From Diphasiastrum complanatum (taxonomy: Eukaryota > Streptophyta > Lycopodiopsida > Lycopodiales > Lycopodiaceae), in NCBI GenBank assembly GCA_029204225.1, contig CM055112.1:45677563-45741562 (forward strand): a stretch of 64,000 nucleotides of DNA. Direction: 5' to 3'. Positions 11,030-21,630 of this stretch are shown here, one piece after another. The position numbers and the translations under genes were made by a program. Each line of letters begins with the position of its first letter. Position 1 is the first letter of the stretch. A model generated the notes under the pieces. It made no database searches. It was not told where the DNA came from and saw nothing but the letters and a program-made list of their open reading frames with translations.

Positions 11030-11041
11030 AATTAAACTCAT

Positions 11042-11995
11042 CTACTTAAAAAACATATGATTATTTTTGAGCTTGAAGGAATCAAGAGAGAATTTTCTTG
11101 TGCTTATTCTCCATCTCAAAATGGGGTTGTCGAAAGGAAAAATAGATCCTTATGTGAATGTGCTAAAGCAATTCGAATTGAAGCTTCTATGCCTATTGAA
11201 TTTTGGGGAGAAGCAATAAATTGTGCAAATTATTTGTGCAATAGACTACCTCACAATACTCCTGCAGGAAGATCACCATATGAAGTCTTATTCAAGAAGA
11301 AGCCTAACGTTGATCACCTTAGAGTTTTGGAATGTACTTGCTTTGTACATATTCCCTTGGAAACAAGGAGAAAAGATGATCCAAATTCAAGCAAAGGGAT
11401 CGTGGTTGGGTATTCATCCAACAAGAAGGCATATAGAATTTATGTTCCCTCTACCTCAATCACAATTGAGAGTAGAGATGTTATATTCCATGTGTACCAG
11501 AAATACATCTTTGATGAGGCCGAGATCAAAGAGTCTTAAAAAGGTTCTCCTATTATCTCTCATAAAGATTATCATGGAGGGATGGGGCCGAGAATTGAGG
11601 AGGAATAACCTCGAATCTTCTCGCCTAGAAGATCACTAAGAGAAAGATTCGAGCCTAAGAGGCTCTCATATGGTGAAAAAGGAAAACAAATGGAACTTGA
11701 TTTCACTAGTTATGCATATTTTATCTCACATGAAGAGCCAAAGGACGTCCAAGAGGCACTCAACTCAAAAGAATGGTTTTTAGCCATGAAGCAGGAATAT
11801 GATGCATTGATCACCAACAAGACATGGGAGCTTGTGGATCTTCCATCCAACAAGCATACTATTGGTTGCAAATGGGTTTTTCGAGTCAAATATAATCAAG
11901 TTAATCAACAAATATAAGACAAGACTTTGTGCAAAGGGCTTTGCCCAAATTCATGGACTTGATTATGAAGAGAACCCCTCGAACAGTGCTGTTAT
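11042..11995 (+). pseudogene. Copia integrase/RT fragment, cassette A
   Basis: The first frame (to 11539) starts in the integrase core and shows the catalytic-Glu region SQNGVVERKNRS, CANYLCNRLP, SPYEVLF and LRVLECTCF (the FGC motif here mutated to LEC). After a stop, 11690-11917 gives the start of the Copia RT (EWFLAMKQEYDAL, TWELVDLP, GCKWVFRVKYN). A one-base shift near 11905 then leads to RLCAKGFAQIHGLDYEE, after which similarity ends. The RT catalytic motif and RNase H are absent. The element would copy itself through RNA; this remnant cannot. It starts right after the (TC)n tract and faces the minus-strand non-LTR element. Confidence 0.88.
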
Positions 11996-12159
11996 GGACA
12001 GTGCGCTGATGGTTGTGTCATCATGCCCGATAGATCATGCTAAGCAGGACCACCATATATGGATTGCAAAAATGTTGATTTATGCTAGATAGCAGCAATC
12101 GCTGGTGATGTGTTAGAAATGGCCGAATGCTGGTTTGAATGTGTAACACCCTGGTGCAT

Positions 12160-13999
12160 TTATTCATAGTGAAAAGTAGTAGGTACATTGATGAAAAAGA
12201 TATATACACCCCGAAGGGGAAGTTTAAAGAAAAGTAGTCTCAAACAAGAGCAAAGCTTGCAGTAAAGCTAAGATTAATCCAAATCTTGGTATTAAAAATA
12301 ACAGTGCATAAACTATGATGATGTCCGTGGGAGTCTGCCAACTGACTGCAGCAGATCGAAAAAGTGAAGAGGTGGTGAGTCGGCTAATGAAGGGAGATGA
12401 GATGTAGCAGACCCAGCCACTGTCGCCCGTTGTAGAATAGATAGGGCCTGAGCATATTGCAGGGCAATGGAAACACGCTGTTTGAAGGAAGCCACGAGAA
12501 TAGAACCAAGAATACCTTGACGCTCTGTCACCTGATGAGAACACATGCGAAGAAAATCCTCAAAGCGTCGATGCAAGGTGCCATAAGTCTCAATAGCCAA
12601 AGGAAGGAAAGCATCAGTGGGGTGCCTGTCGGAGTAGTTTTTTTCCTTCTCTTGTGCTGCGACGCCTGCCGCTTCTCCTGGTGTGAAGGTAGATCAAGGC
12701 AATAGGTCACCACGGGTGGGATCAGCAACAACAATCTGCCAAGTACGAAGCCCATCCCGAGAGAGGACAATGTCAACACGCCTGCGAGAGGAGTGGGACA
12801 CGGAAGAAGAAAGGACATGAGACTGTTCTCTGAGGACATGGAAACCTCCATCTCTGGCTATAGCGGCCGCTGCATCTCTGACAACATCATGCGTAGGTGT
12901 GCGCTCACTCCCAAAAGGACATCGAAGGAGGTGGATAGCAAGAGCATCAATAGGGTGACCACAAACACACCTGGAGAGACCCAAGATCGAAGGATGAGAA
13001 AGCCCCAAGCGAAGACAAAGTGCAGTGGTAAAGATGGCCGAAGACAACCGGAAGGAAGGGATAACAGGCCGAGCTGACAGCCATGCCCTGACACCAGGAC
13101 CTGCACAAGAAAGAAGCCGATATCGATGCAACGCCAAAGGAGCCTTAGAGAGCATGCTGGAAAGGGTATGCTTGTGTACGTGCTCCAAGAGGGTCTCTTG
13201 CAGGTGATCTGAGCTGAAAGTGAGGAGTTGCTCAAAAGGAGGAAGACAAGCTTGGGCAAAGAGGGGGAGGAGCTCTCGCACAGCGATGAAGAGGTGCTGG
13301 AAAGACAGAAAACCACTATCCACATGAGCAATGCAATCCGCCAAGAGAGGGTGAAAGCCAGAAAGGAATCGAGAAGACAAAGTAGGGGCGACAAAAGCCC
13401 AGCTCCCAAGAAAAGCTGCAGGTGCAGAAGGAACCATAGAGAGAGACCCACACCTCCACAAGAAATGGGTAACCGAGCCTGGTTCCGAGCTAAAAGGGTC
13501 TCCACACCATCCAAAGGACCAGGGCCCAAAAGGCGGCCAAAAACATCCACAAGAGAGTTGTCAAAGGAAGATAGGAGATGCAAAAAGTTCGGAGTAGGGG
13601 GATAAAGCAAGACGTCAAGATGCCAAACGTGCCCTGATCGTCGCCCAACTGGGGAAGCAAATCAGAATGAGCAACATCCTCTTGGAGAACCTCACCAAGA
13701 AAAGCAAAGTTGAAGAAAGCAGACCCAAAAGGAACACCCAGAACTCGAATGCCATCTGAAGGAGTGAGGAAACCTTGAGGAGGAAGAAAGTCCAGGGGAA
13801 GACCAGCTGGAGACCATACTAAACACTTGCGGGGCTGAATAGACAAACCAAGAGAAGCCAGCTGCTCAGAGAAATAATGAAATGTGAGGAGCACCATAGG
13901 AGCAGGACCAACAATATGAGTGTCATCAGCACCGAAGGAAATAAGCAGGAGGGAAAGGCCTCTACAGAAGCTCAAAGTGCACGATTGCGTTTTTCGCAT
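12160..13999 (-). pseudogene. Non-LTR retroelement: RT end, CCHC motif, nuclease-like domain (cassette A)
   Basis: Read on the minus strand, the product begins inside an RT with FGADDTHIVG (catalytic ADD at 13922-13930), LSIQPRKCLVWSP and GIRVLGVPFGS. Two frameshifts follow (near 13600 and 13460). Next comes CVCGHPIDALAIHLLRC, a CCHC-type finger, then THDVVRDAAAA and RRRVDIVL...VVADPT, which resembles the restriction-like endonuclease part of site-selective non-LTR elements. A further shift near 12690 precedes AIETYGTLHRRFEDFL and a stop at 12313. The remaining bases to about 12160 are probably the 3' untranslated region. I remember plant database proteins of this layout, but no search was run. 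The element is broken in at least three places. Confidence 0.72.
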
Positions 14000-14125
14000 C
14001 TTCTTTTAGCATCTTCGCTGGGTCTTAGGCTTTTTACATCCCTTTTGCTTGTTGCTTTGCATGTGCTTGCTTTTCGCATCTTCTTTGAGCATCTTCACTA
14101 GGTTTTAGGCTTTTAACATCTTCGT
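13990..14125. repeat. Short tandem duplication
   Basis: Two imperfect direct copies of a segment of about 65 bp: TTTTCGCATCTTCTTT, AGCATCTTC and GGCTTTT occur in order twice (from about 13992 and about 14072). It borders the non-LTR element and is kept in cassettes B and C. Confidence 0.7.
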
Positions 14126-14860
14126 GACTCCAGTCGAGCACTCAAGAGAGGATACAGATAGTTGTGGATGCCAAGGAAAAGGTGGGCAACGGCCATGAAA
14201 AAAATTCTATCCACGAAAGGGAATGATAAAGAAAGAAAGGCTATGGCTCCAAACTCCAGATGTAGGCTCCAAAAAATTATTGATCAGTTGATCTTGATGC
14301 GCTACCACTCCAAAGGATGAGAGTAAAGAATTTTAGGCTCCTCTTGCATGCCACAGGCTTCTTGTGGTTGTCCATGGGCCTATCCATCAATTTCTGGGGC
14401 ATTAGATGTAGAGGAGCGTGAATATGTAGGGAGCATGCATCTGTTAGCAAGGTTTGCTTTGCCATCCACTGTGTTTTGAGCCACGTTGGAGCTACATGCA
14501 TTTTCAACCTTCCACACCATCTTGCAACCACGCATTTTTGAAGGAGATTAGGAGGACTTCAAAGCAATCTTCTTATTATCATGTGTTTATCTTCTTGTTT
14601 TCTCAAGTGTTTATCAGATAGGGAGTGCATCAGCTTCACATTACCAACCAGCCCAACGCACCTAATAGAAGCATCTATTGCCTGTTGCTTTCGAAAGAGA
14701 AGGAGATCAGTGTCTGGATGTTTTCTTCATAATGTTAACCCACATCTCTTATCTGAACCGCCGTTTCTAGCTCTTTGACAACTCATTTCCAAGCGGTTTC
14801 TCTTGAATGTGGTGAAAGGACTATTTTCTGTGTGGCAGTGACCAGCAATCACATCTGAAT
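14126..14860. other. Intergenic, no recognised gene
   Basis: No domain-bearing frame was found. The minus-strand frame 14277-14531 is kept in all three cassettes but shows no known motif. The right part may already belong to the LTR whose U5 ends at about 15253. Confidence 0.4.
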
Positions 14861-15256
14861 TCCACACGAATTGATTTTATTCATGAATGCTTTCGCTTTG
14901 TGTTTCGCTTCGTTTTGCTTCACGATCACTTGGCTATAAGCATAAATCAATTTCAGAGCTCACTTAAGTTTTGTCTCGTTTCGTATAGTTTCGTTTCATT
15001 TCGTCTCATCTCATTATAGAGCCTGATTGATCTTTTCGTAAATTCTTCTCTTTTGTCTAGTTTTGCTTCATTTTGTTTTGTTTTGTTGCAGAGCTTGACT
15101 GGATCGTGAATTGTTCTCAAGCAGAAATAATTCGTGATCAGAACAGTTTCGCGAAATTGTTCGCGAATCGTTCGAGAGATTTCTATGAATTCGTTTTCAG
15201 AATTTTAATGGATTTTTGAATTTGCGCAATTTGCACATCTAGAATTTTTCCATCGG
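14861..15256 (+). mobile_element. U5 end of a Copia LTR, cassette A
   Basis: The T-rich stretch with repeated TTTCG/TTCGC words ends directly before a primer-binding site, so it is the 3' part of an LTR. It contains a TCGCGA cluster near 15153-15175. The LTR start could not be placed. Confidence 0.55.
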
Positions 15257-15269
15257 TGGTATCAGACCC
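15257..15269 (+). promoter_or_regulatory. Primer-binding site (initiator tRNA-Met type)
   Basis: TGGTATCAGACCC complements the 3' end of plant initiator tRNA-Met, the usual Copia primer, with a change after TGGTATCAGA. Copies are at 35623 (B) and 52071 (C). Confidence 0.75.
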
Positions 15270-15371
15270 TACCTTCGTAATAGTCTGACATAGCCAAAAA
15301 GCTATCAGATCCAGGAGGCTAAGCATTCAAACAAAGAACCATAAACAAGTGAGAACACAAATTCAAGAGCA

Positions 15372-16003
15372 ATGGCTTCAAATAGTAGCATACAATCCAA
15401 CACCTCTACAATTTTGGATTCATCAGGATCTAACTTCCTAGCATGGAAGGTAAAGACCTTGCTGATAGTAAAGGGAGAAGGATTATTCCCCTGGGTAGAT
15501 GGCACTGAAGAGATGCCTACAACAATAGGCAAGGGGCTACACGAATGGAGGGAGGAGAAGGGGATGGCAAAGACCTCACTTCTTTTGTTAGGAAGGTGAA
15601 GGATCTATTCCTTTCACTACACAATTTTGGAGTAGAAAATGCAAGCAACTCACTTAATGTTGAGAGCCTTACCAAGATTATTCCAAACAACTAGAACACT
15701 GCTCGCAAAGGATCCTACAGTGACACTCGAAAAGGCAATCGTCGAGATTCGAGAAGAAGTCGAGGCTCGAGAGAACCTTGATCATAAGGATGCTCTTGAT
15801 CAAGCTCTCTACAACAACAAAGAAAAGACAAAAAAACAATCCAAGCCTAAGAAGGACTTAGAAAGCAGGATCCTGATCAGCAAGCAGAAGGAACCAGCAA
15901 AGGCAAATGGAAGAACAAAGAAAGGTCGTAACAACAAAGTAGAGACAAGAACACCTGCGTGAGATGCAAACGCAAAGGACATACTATCGATTCGTGTTGG
16001 CTT
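15372..16003 (+). pseudogene. Copia gag with zinc knuckle, cassette A
   Basis: Starts about 100 bp after the primer-binding site with MASNSSIQSN and SNFLAWKVKTLL, typical of a Copia Gag N-terminus. It is interrupted by a stop at 15599 and shifts frame; a later segment is rich in Glu and Lys (AIVEIREEVEARENLD). After a further frame change, CVRCKRKGHTIDSC (15956-15997) is an intact C-x2-C-x4-H-x4-C knuckle, followed by IECIHC. Gag would package the element RNA. The central Gag domain is largely deleted and pol is missing: different sequence begins by about 16100. Confidence 0.75.
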
Positions 16004-16099
16004 AATCTGAAAATTGAGTGTATCCACTGCAGCCATGGACTGCCACCTGAACCCAAGAAACAAATCATCTCAAGACAGACAGGAGAACAATAATAGTTC

Positions 16100-17160
16100 G
16101 TCCCGAGGAGCCAGAGAGCTCGAAATTGGACGAAGAAAGATTGAATCGTGTAATGATTGATCTATTATTTACAGGCACTGTCACATATCGAAATCATTTT
16201 GAAACATCCTGCTGCACGCATTAAACTTGACATGCATTGAATTTTTTGAAAAATCAATTTTTTTTTTCGTAAATAGCCTAGGAACTAGGAAATCTGCTTT
16301 TTGATCTAGAATTTTCAAAAATAGCTTCATGCAAGAAATATTTTGATCAATCTACCAATTACACATGAAACATGCATCCAAGCATGCATACAGGTCTATT
16401 TACACATTTTCATCAACAAAAAATCACTAAACTGAGTTACAGATAGAACAATTCAAATTTTTTGCAAATTTTAGTTCAAAAATTGCCAAACTTCCAATAG
16501 CCATAACTTTCTCTACAGGACACTAAATTGGTTGCTGTAAAGCACAGTTTAGAGGGAGAGTGGGTCTACAAGGCACTTGCCATTCACCCTAACACCTAGG
16601 CTTCACACGTGCAAGCAATAATAGACCAAAAAATAGGTAGGAGGGCACACTTTTTCAAGGGGGTATGTTCAAAAATCCATCTCCAGACCAATTAGCATCT
16701 AATTAAAGGTTATAAGCACTCTAATAAGGTTCATTAGAGAGGCATAGAGGCTTCTATCAGGTCTAGCAAGCAATCATAAGCCCAGATCATGCAAAAAATG
16801 TGTTTTTGGACACCTTCAACAAGCAAAACTTTAACATAATGGTGCCTAAGCCTCCCACAACCAAATTGGATGCATGATGGCTCAAAAAAGAGGCAATCCA
16901 TCATATCTTTAAGCTTGTAATAAGAACCAATAGTTTCAGACCATCATTTAATAGAATTTCATGCTCAAAAACCCCAAAAATACACTAATTTTTGACTTTT
17001 TGAGGCCCCTAATGGTGTCCAATCCTAACCAAACTTCATGAAAGACTTAGGACAACTTCATTACACCTTTGAAAATGTGCATGGAAATTATTGGCTATGA
17101 ATTTATGAATTATCACAAAATTAGTCCATAAACCATCAAAATAACCATGTCTTTTGACCA
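16100..17160. other. AT-rich non-coding stretch
   Basis: No coding frame with recognisable domains and no terminal repeats were found. It lies between the Copia gag remnant and an LTR end at 17649 and may be the body of that LTR or older debris. Confidence 0.4.
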
Positions 17161-17649
17161 ATTTTGACAAAATTTGTGGGTCAAATCCACAAATAAGTGC
17201 AATCAGATTTAAATCCTTGTAAACCCATTCCTTTCAAGCACTAAAAGTTTTTGTTTCAAAATTTGAGAGTTGACATGCAGTACATGCAATATCCATGCAT
17301 GCAGTTTTACATGTGTATCCTTGTTGGTAGTTGAGTTAACTAAGTAAAGTGGACTTTCCATACAACTCCATTGTAGGAATTCGAGCCTCTTTGATGTAGG
17401 GAAACTTTGGCATGTTTTGGGTATATTGTGAATATTGAGATTTTGGTGTTTTGGGCTCATTCTCTCTCTACTTGAGTTTTATGTGTTGATTTTCTCTCTC
17501 TACCCGAGAGCAGGCTAAATTTTTCTCCATAGTGAGCACTTAGAATAATTTCTGATATCCATTTCTCATAGTCAGAAGGTAGTTTTTTTAGTCTGATGTA
17601 TGCCATTGTGCTCTTGTCTTAGATTTTTCAAGTAATCTAAAACTTCACA
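17161..17649 (+). mobile_element. Right end of a second Copia-type LTR, cassette A
   Basis: The stretch from about 17505 (GAGAGCAGGC, GAGCACTTAGAAT, GTATGCCATTGTGCTCTTG) matches, in reverse, 19540-19700. It ends in ACTTCACA at 17649, directly followed by a primer-binding site. The left border is unknown. Confidence 0.55.
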
Positions 17650-17660
17650 TGGTATCAGAG
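17650..17660 (+). promoter_or_regulatory. Primer-binding site of the second Copia-type LTR
   Basis: TGGTATCAGAG matches the initiator tRNA-Met primer exactly and abuts the LTR end CTTCACA. The leader behind it carries GTACGGAC (17824-17831) and CACACGTGTGAA (17840-17851). The copy in B is at 38016; C has lost it. Confidence 0.75.
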
Positions 17661-18070
17661 AGAGCTTCATGCTTTGAAGAGGTGAGGGTGTATACATCAG
17701 AACATAAGTGCTTTTGCTTGCAAGAATTCAGATTTGGGAGAGAAATCCAAACTCACTGACAAACAAGCTATCTGTGGATCATAAGTGAATCAAATCAAGC
17801 TTGATCTGCTCCAGATGAGCCTTGTACGGACAGAGAGCTCACACGTGTGAAATCAGCCCTCTTTGTTTGAGTGCTACTTCTCAAGGAATGATCCAAATTT
17901 GATGTTCTATAGCTTGTTGGATAGATATTGAAGAGTAGATTGTGTTGCTCAGTTTCTAAATCAATTTGATTTGTTTTTAGAAGAGTTTTAGGCAATCAAA
18001 GAGATAGGGAGATTACTCATCTCGTGTGATATGCCAAAGTGAGCACACATCAGTTCTTTTCACCAATATT

Positions 18071-18684
18071 TGTGAAGGATTTCAGATCATTCAAGATCCA
18101 ATCCATGTCCCTGATCTTTGGTTACAATACAGAGCAAACTAACAATCCTGATGTAGAAAAATCAGCATCTACATACAAAATGAGATCCAAAATCTAAGAG
18201 ATACTGATCAAACATGAACCAAAACATAAAATATGGTTGTTGTTCGTAAAATAACAGTACCCTACTATATTTCACATGTGTGGAACTGAAAATAACAAAA
18301 TATGAGCATTCTACACACAAGATTGCAAGGTATCATCAAGATAGTGCACCAATGGATAGTAGAACCCAACGAGGACCATGTATAATGATGAAATGAGAGA
18401 GATAAGAGAGAAGATGTGTCTCTCCATGAGTCTCATCCTTTTATAGCAGGTCCAAACCCTATCTGGCCACTTGGTTGTCTCTCCAAAATGTAAACCCTAC
18501 CAAAGTTCAAATTTGAATCTCTCTCAAACTTGACTACCAACTTTCCCACACTTTCAAAAAGTGTTTATTGAATGTATTTTAAACTAATATAACTTCAAAA
18601 CGGTTATCTCTAACTCTAAAATGAGTTTTGGCCTCATATTGACAATTTACCAAAATATGACTAAACTTGTTGAAATCTCTCACA
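18071..18684 (-). mobile_element. Copia LTR (614 bp), minus strand, cassette A
   Basis: On the minus strand it begins TGTGAGAGATTTCAAC directly after the polypurine tract AAAAGGGAG and ends GAAATCCTTCACA. It contains CTATAAAAGGATG as a TATA box. The plus-strand LTR at 27952-28600 aligns along its full length, which fixes both ends. It is the 3' LTR of the element carrying the ORF at 18680-19405. LTRs supply promoter and poly(A) signals. Confidence 0.8.
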
Positions 18685-19405
18685 CTCCCTTTTCAACTAA
18701 TTTTGGCATAGTTTTAACCATACTACTTTGATCCAAGTTTAGAATAGTCTCCATCCTAAGTATAGATCTCCTTTCTAAGGTTCTAAAATATCTTTCATAA
18801 TTGATATAGAGAATAGTGTCCAAATTGGATGCTTCGCTATCTCTTACATCAATTTTACACATCAAGATATAACTAGAACATGAAGAACCAAATAGAATGT
18901 GAATCAAATGATTCCTCCATGTTTCAAGTTTTGAACTCTCTGGAAAATTACAGCAACCAAACAATAAATGTGAGTGATGACCATTTACTTGCTTGTCTCC
19001 TACAACTTTGTCCTTTCTTGATATGTCTCCACCATAAAACTCCATGAATGAGTCTCCATCTCCATCTTGCCACAAGATATCATCAACACTTGATGACTTG
19101 GACATGAATGAATGACATAATGAACCTCCATTAGCTTCATTTCCATCAGCAAAACCAGCCAAGAATGCTAGTACAACTCCAACAATAAGATATTGCAAGA
19201 CAATGTACCTAGTTTGTCCATATCTTGACAATTTGCACACATTCATATGAAATAGCTCAAACATGAGATAGAACAAGTAAAGTAAACTTGAACAACACTT
19301 CCTTGCTGCTCCTTTGACCTTACTTGAGTTTTCAATAAGTTGCAAAAACAGATCCATAACATCTTTGCCAAATAGCCTTCCTTTGATGCTCTTGACTAGC
19401 TCCAA
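18680..19405 (-). CDS. Unidentified 241-residue ORF of a Copia-like element, cassette A
   Basis: An uninterrupted ORF that ends at the polypurine tract (LVEKGV), so it belongs to the element whose LTR follows. Compared with the plus-strand copy at 3644-4654, most of the protein is similar, but the RNase H tail (about 180 bp) is gone, apparently removed between two CTATGCTAA-like repeats. Features: FELFHMNVCKLSRYG, a hydrophobic stretch (VGVVLAFLAGFAD, perhaps one membrane segment), DGDGDSFMEF, and CKIDVRDSEASNLDT. The last motif recurs in the Gag-like remnant at 5674-7358. No known domain is recognised, and a function cannot be given. An open frame in decayed surroundings suggests either recent activity or chance. 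It could also be a host fragment captured by the element. Confidence 0.5.
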   Translation of the reverse strand: MELVKSIKGRLFGKDVMDLFLQLIENSSKVKGAARKCCSSLLYLFYLMFELFHMNVCKLSRYGQTRYIVLQYLIVGVVLAFLAGFADGNEANGGSLCHSFMSKSSSVDDILWQDGDGDSFMEFYGGDISRKDKVVGDKQVNGHHSHLLFGCCNFPESSKLETWRNHLIHILFGSSCSSYILMCKIDVRDSEASNLDTILYINYERYFRTLERRSILRMETILNLDQSSMVKTMPKLVEKGV

Positions 19406-19479
19406 ATTGCCACATTTCCTTTTGTGTTGTTGAGGCCCTTTGAGACCAACCTCTTGATTTTCCTCTTTGTGAGGATTTT

Positions 19480-19850
19480 ATCATGTGTGAACTTCACCAC
19501 ACACCTTACAGAATCTTACTGAGGTGTTGTGATTGCACAAGATTGATCAGAGAATAGTATACTTGTAAAATCTATGGCAAGAGCACAATGGCATACATCT
19601 GACTGAAAAATCTAACTTCTTACTATGATAATTGAATGTCAGAAATAATTCTAAGTGCTCAGTATGGGAAAAACAGGCTGCTCTCGACTAGAGAGAGACA
19701 ATATTATCACATTTGCTTATGGAAAATAAAGCTACATGTTAACCATATAAGTTGGGCAGCATGCAGTTCCGGAATCATAAAAAACGAGCGTAGATGTTGC
19801 CGGAAGTTTTCTCTCTCTTGTTAATGTTTCTCTATAGTCAAACTTCTTAA
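19480..19850 (-). mobile_element. LTR fragment related to 17505-17640, minus strand
   Basis: Reverse-complement similarity to the LTR end upstream of the primer-binding site at 17650. The two therefore lie in inverted orientation about 1.9 kb apart. The plus-strand frame 19636-19824 is a shadow. Confidence 0.55.
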
Positions 19851-19897
19851 AGGGCCCATTTTAAGCCCATATTTCTCCTAATGATTCAAAGTAAATC

Positions 19898-20340
19898 CTA
19901 CTTTGGACACTTCACATAATTCTCTTCTTCTTGATTGTGACTATCTCCCTCACCAAGTCTCTTGATAGAACCATTTGATCTACTCTCTTTATGAAGACAT
20001 GTGACTCCACTTGCTGCAAAAATGAATTTCTTGGACTCATCACAAAAGAATGTAGAAGAACCATCTCCTTCATGAATGCACTTAGCAACATCTTTTTTCA
20101 TATATGATCAAAGAAATCATTAACAACAATCTTTTCCAAGGAAGAACCTTCACCACCATTGATGAAGTTAGCTCTTTCCTTAACTTTTGCATGCTTGCAC
20201 TTGCCATGAAGAACCATTGAAACACCATCATTATCCTCAAGACTAGCCAAGTTAGCACAAAGATGAACATCTCCAAGAAGCATATTAGATCTTGACCTAG
20301 ATCTAGCATAAGGAAGGTTTTTACTATTACAAAACTAGAG
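19898..20340 (-). pseudogene. Unidentified minus-strand coding remnant, cassette A
   Basis: Two adjoining minus-strand frames, 20283-20098 (LGDVHLCANLASLEDNDG) and 20101-19898 (CIHEGDGSSTFFCDESKK), are joined by a frame change. Composition looks protein-like and the stretch lies in the same direction as the ORF at 18680-19405, so it may be an upstream part of the same element, separated from it by the LTR fragment. No domain was recognised. Copies lie at 40264-40706 and 54739-55181. Confidence 0.35.
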
Positions 20341-21630
20341 TCCCTTAAGAGAACCCTATTTGGAGAATGTTCTTACAACCCAATATTTTCCTAGTGGGAA
20401 AGATTTTGGAATGATTCTTAGTTTTTATTAGTTATGTTGGACATATACTCCAGTATCCTCTAAATGATTATGGTTTTGGATTCCAGAAAATTATGATTGA
20501 TGAATCATACAAATCTAAATATTTACGATTGACAGATCATAAATAAATAGTTAATTGTTGCTAGAGGATTATAAGGAATTGTGATGATTCTTAAGTGTGA
20601 CGATTAATTCTTGATCTATTAATTGAGTAAGAATTCAGATCAATGTTTTTAATCTCTCTATTTCAATGTTTTATTGAGAGCTTTTGGATCTCACAGACAT
20701 TTTTCATGAGATAAGTTATTTAGCTTGTGGAGAAAATAGTTAATCTAGTGGATGCTATTCTGCTATAGTTTATGGTCTGCAGATGCTTGAGTACAGTTCT
20801 TTTGATTAGATCTGTAGTTATCATAGGGTACAAACAAATCTATTAAGATAAATGACTGTTATTTTCTTGTATTTGATTCTAGACACAGGGGCATTTAACT
20901 CAAGAGAGTATCTAGGATACTCATAGTTGAGTTTTAATCATTTTATATCTGAATGATTCTCCTAAAGATTCTAGCTGAATGAATTATTATATTTTAGAAT
21001 TCTGAATTCTAAGGATATATGTACTTGGAAGCTTTTTGAATTGTATGTCAAAGTTGTGGATAATTTCAAGCTATAATTATTATTTCTCTTTAACTTAATC
21101 TCCTAAGTCAGGTAATATTTCACTCAATGTTTCATGTAAGTGTTTTACGTAAAGATGATATTGCTAACTAATAGAGAGTAAAACTGTTGGCTGATTCTGA
21201 CGAATCTCCAAGATACTCTGATAGAGCTACCCAAGAGCACCTCTCACCTTAGACCGAGGAGGTCTCTGAGAAGATGAGACGAACGAAGATTGAGAGCCGA
21301 GGAATACTAGTAGTAATGACAAGCAAGAATTGTGTAAGCCTCGTGGTGAATCCCGAAAGATGTAATGACCATGTAGGAACTAGTATTTCTAGGCAAATGT
21401 AATAAATGCAAGTAGACCCCTCTTAAAGAAAGTAGAGTGAGCCATCTTTTGATGGTGACCTTTAGTGGAGAGTATTATTCCACTTGTAATTTGTAAAATG
21501 TGGAAATTCCACTAGGATGCCACCTAAGGAGCTCTCTTGCTTATTCAAGAGACTCCCTCTTTGAGAAGAGGAGCTTTTTGTGAAATGTCCCTACTCCATG
21601 CTGAAATGAGAAGAGTCTCCACGAGTTTTG
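20341..21630. other. AT-rich region, no recognised gene
   Basis: Contains no long frame. The stretch around 21230-21340 is less AT-rich. It may be LTR or leader debris; no terminal repeats were identified. Confidence 0.4.

Noticed and set aside
10789-11031. Leu-Ser repeat ORFs over the TC and GA tracts
   Set aside because: Translation of a dinucleotide microsatellite; no flanking domain.
12793-13605. Plus-strand Arg/Lys-rich ORFs opposite the non-LTR element
   Set aside because: They are shadows of the minus-strand frame, which carries the RT, CCHC and nuclease-like motifs.
14277-14531. 84-residue minus-strand frame
   Set aside because: No motif; present in all cassettes only because of the duplication.
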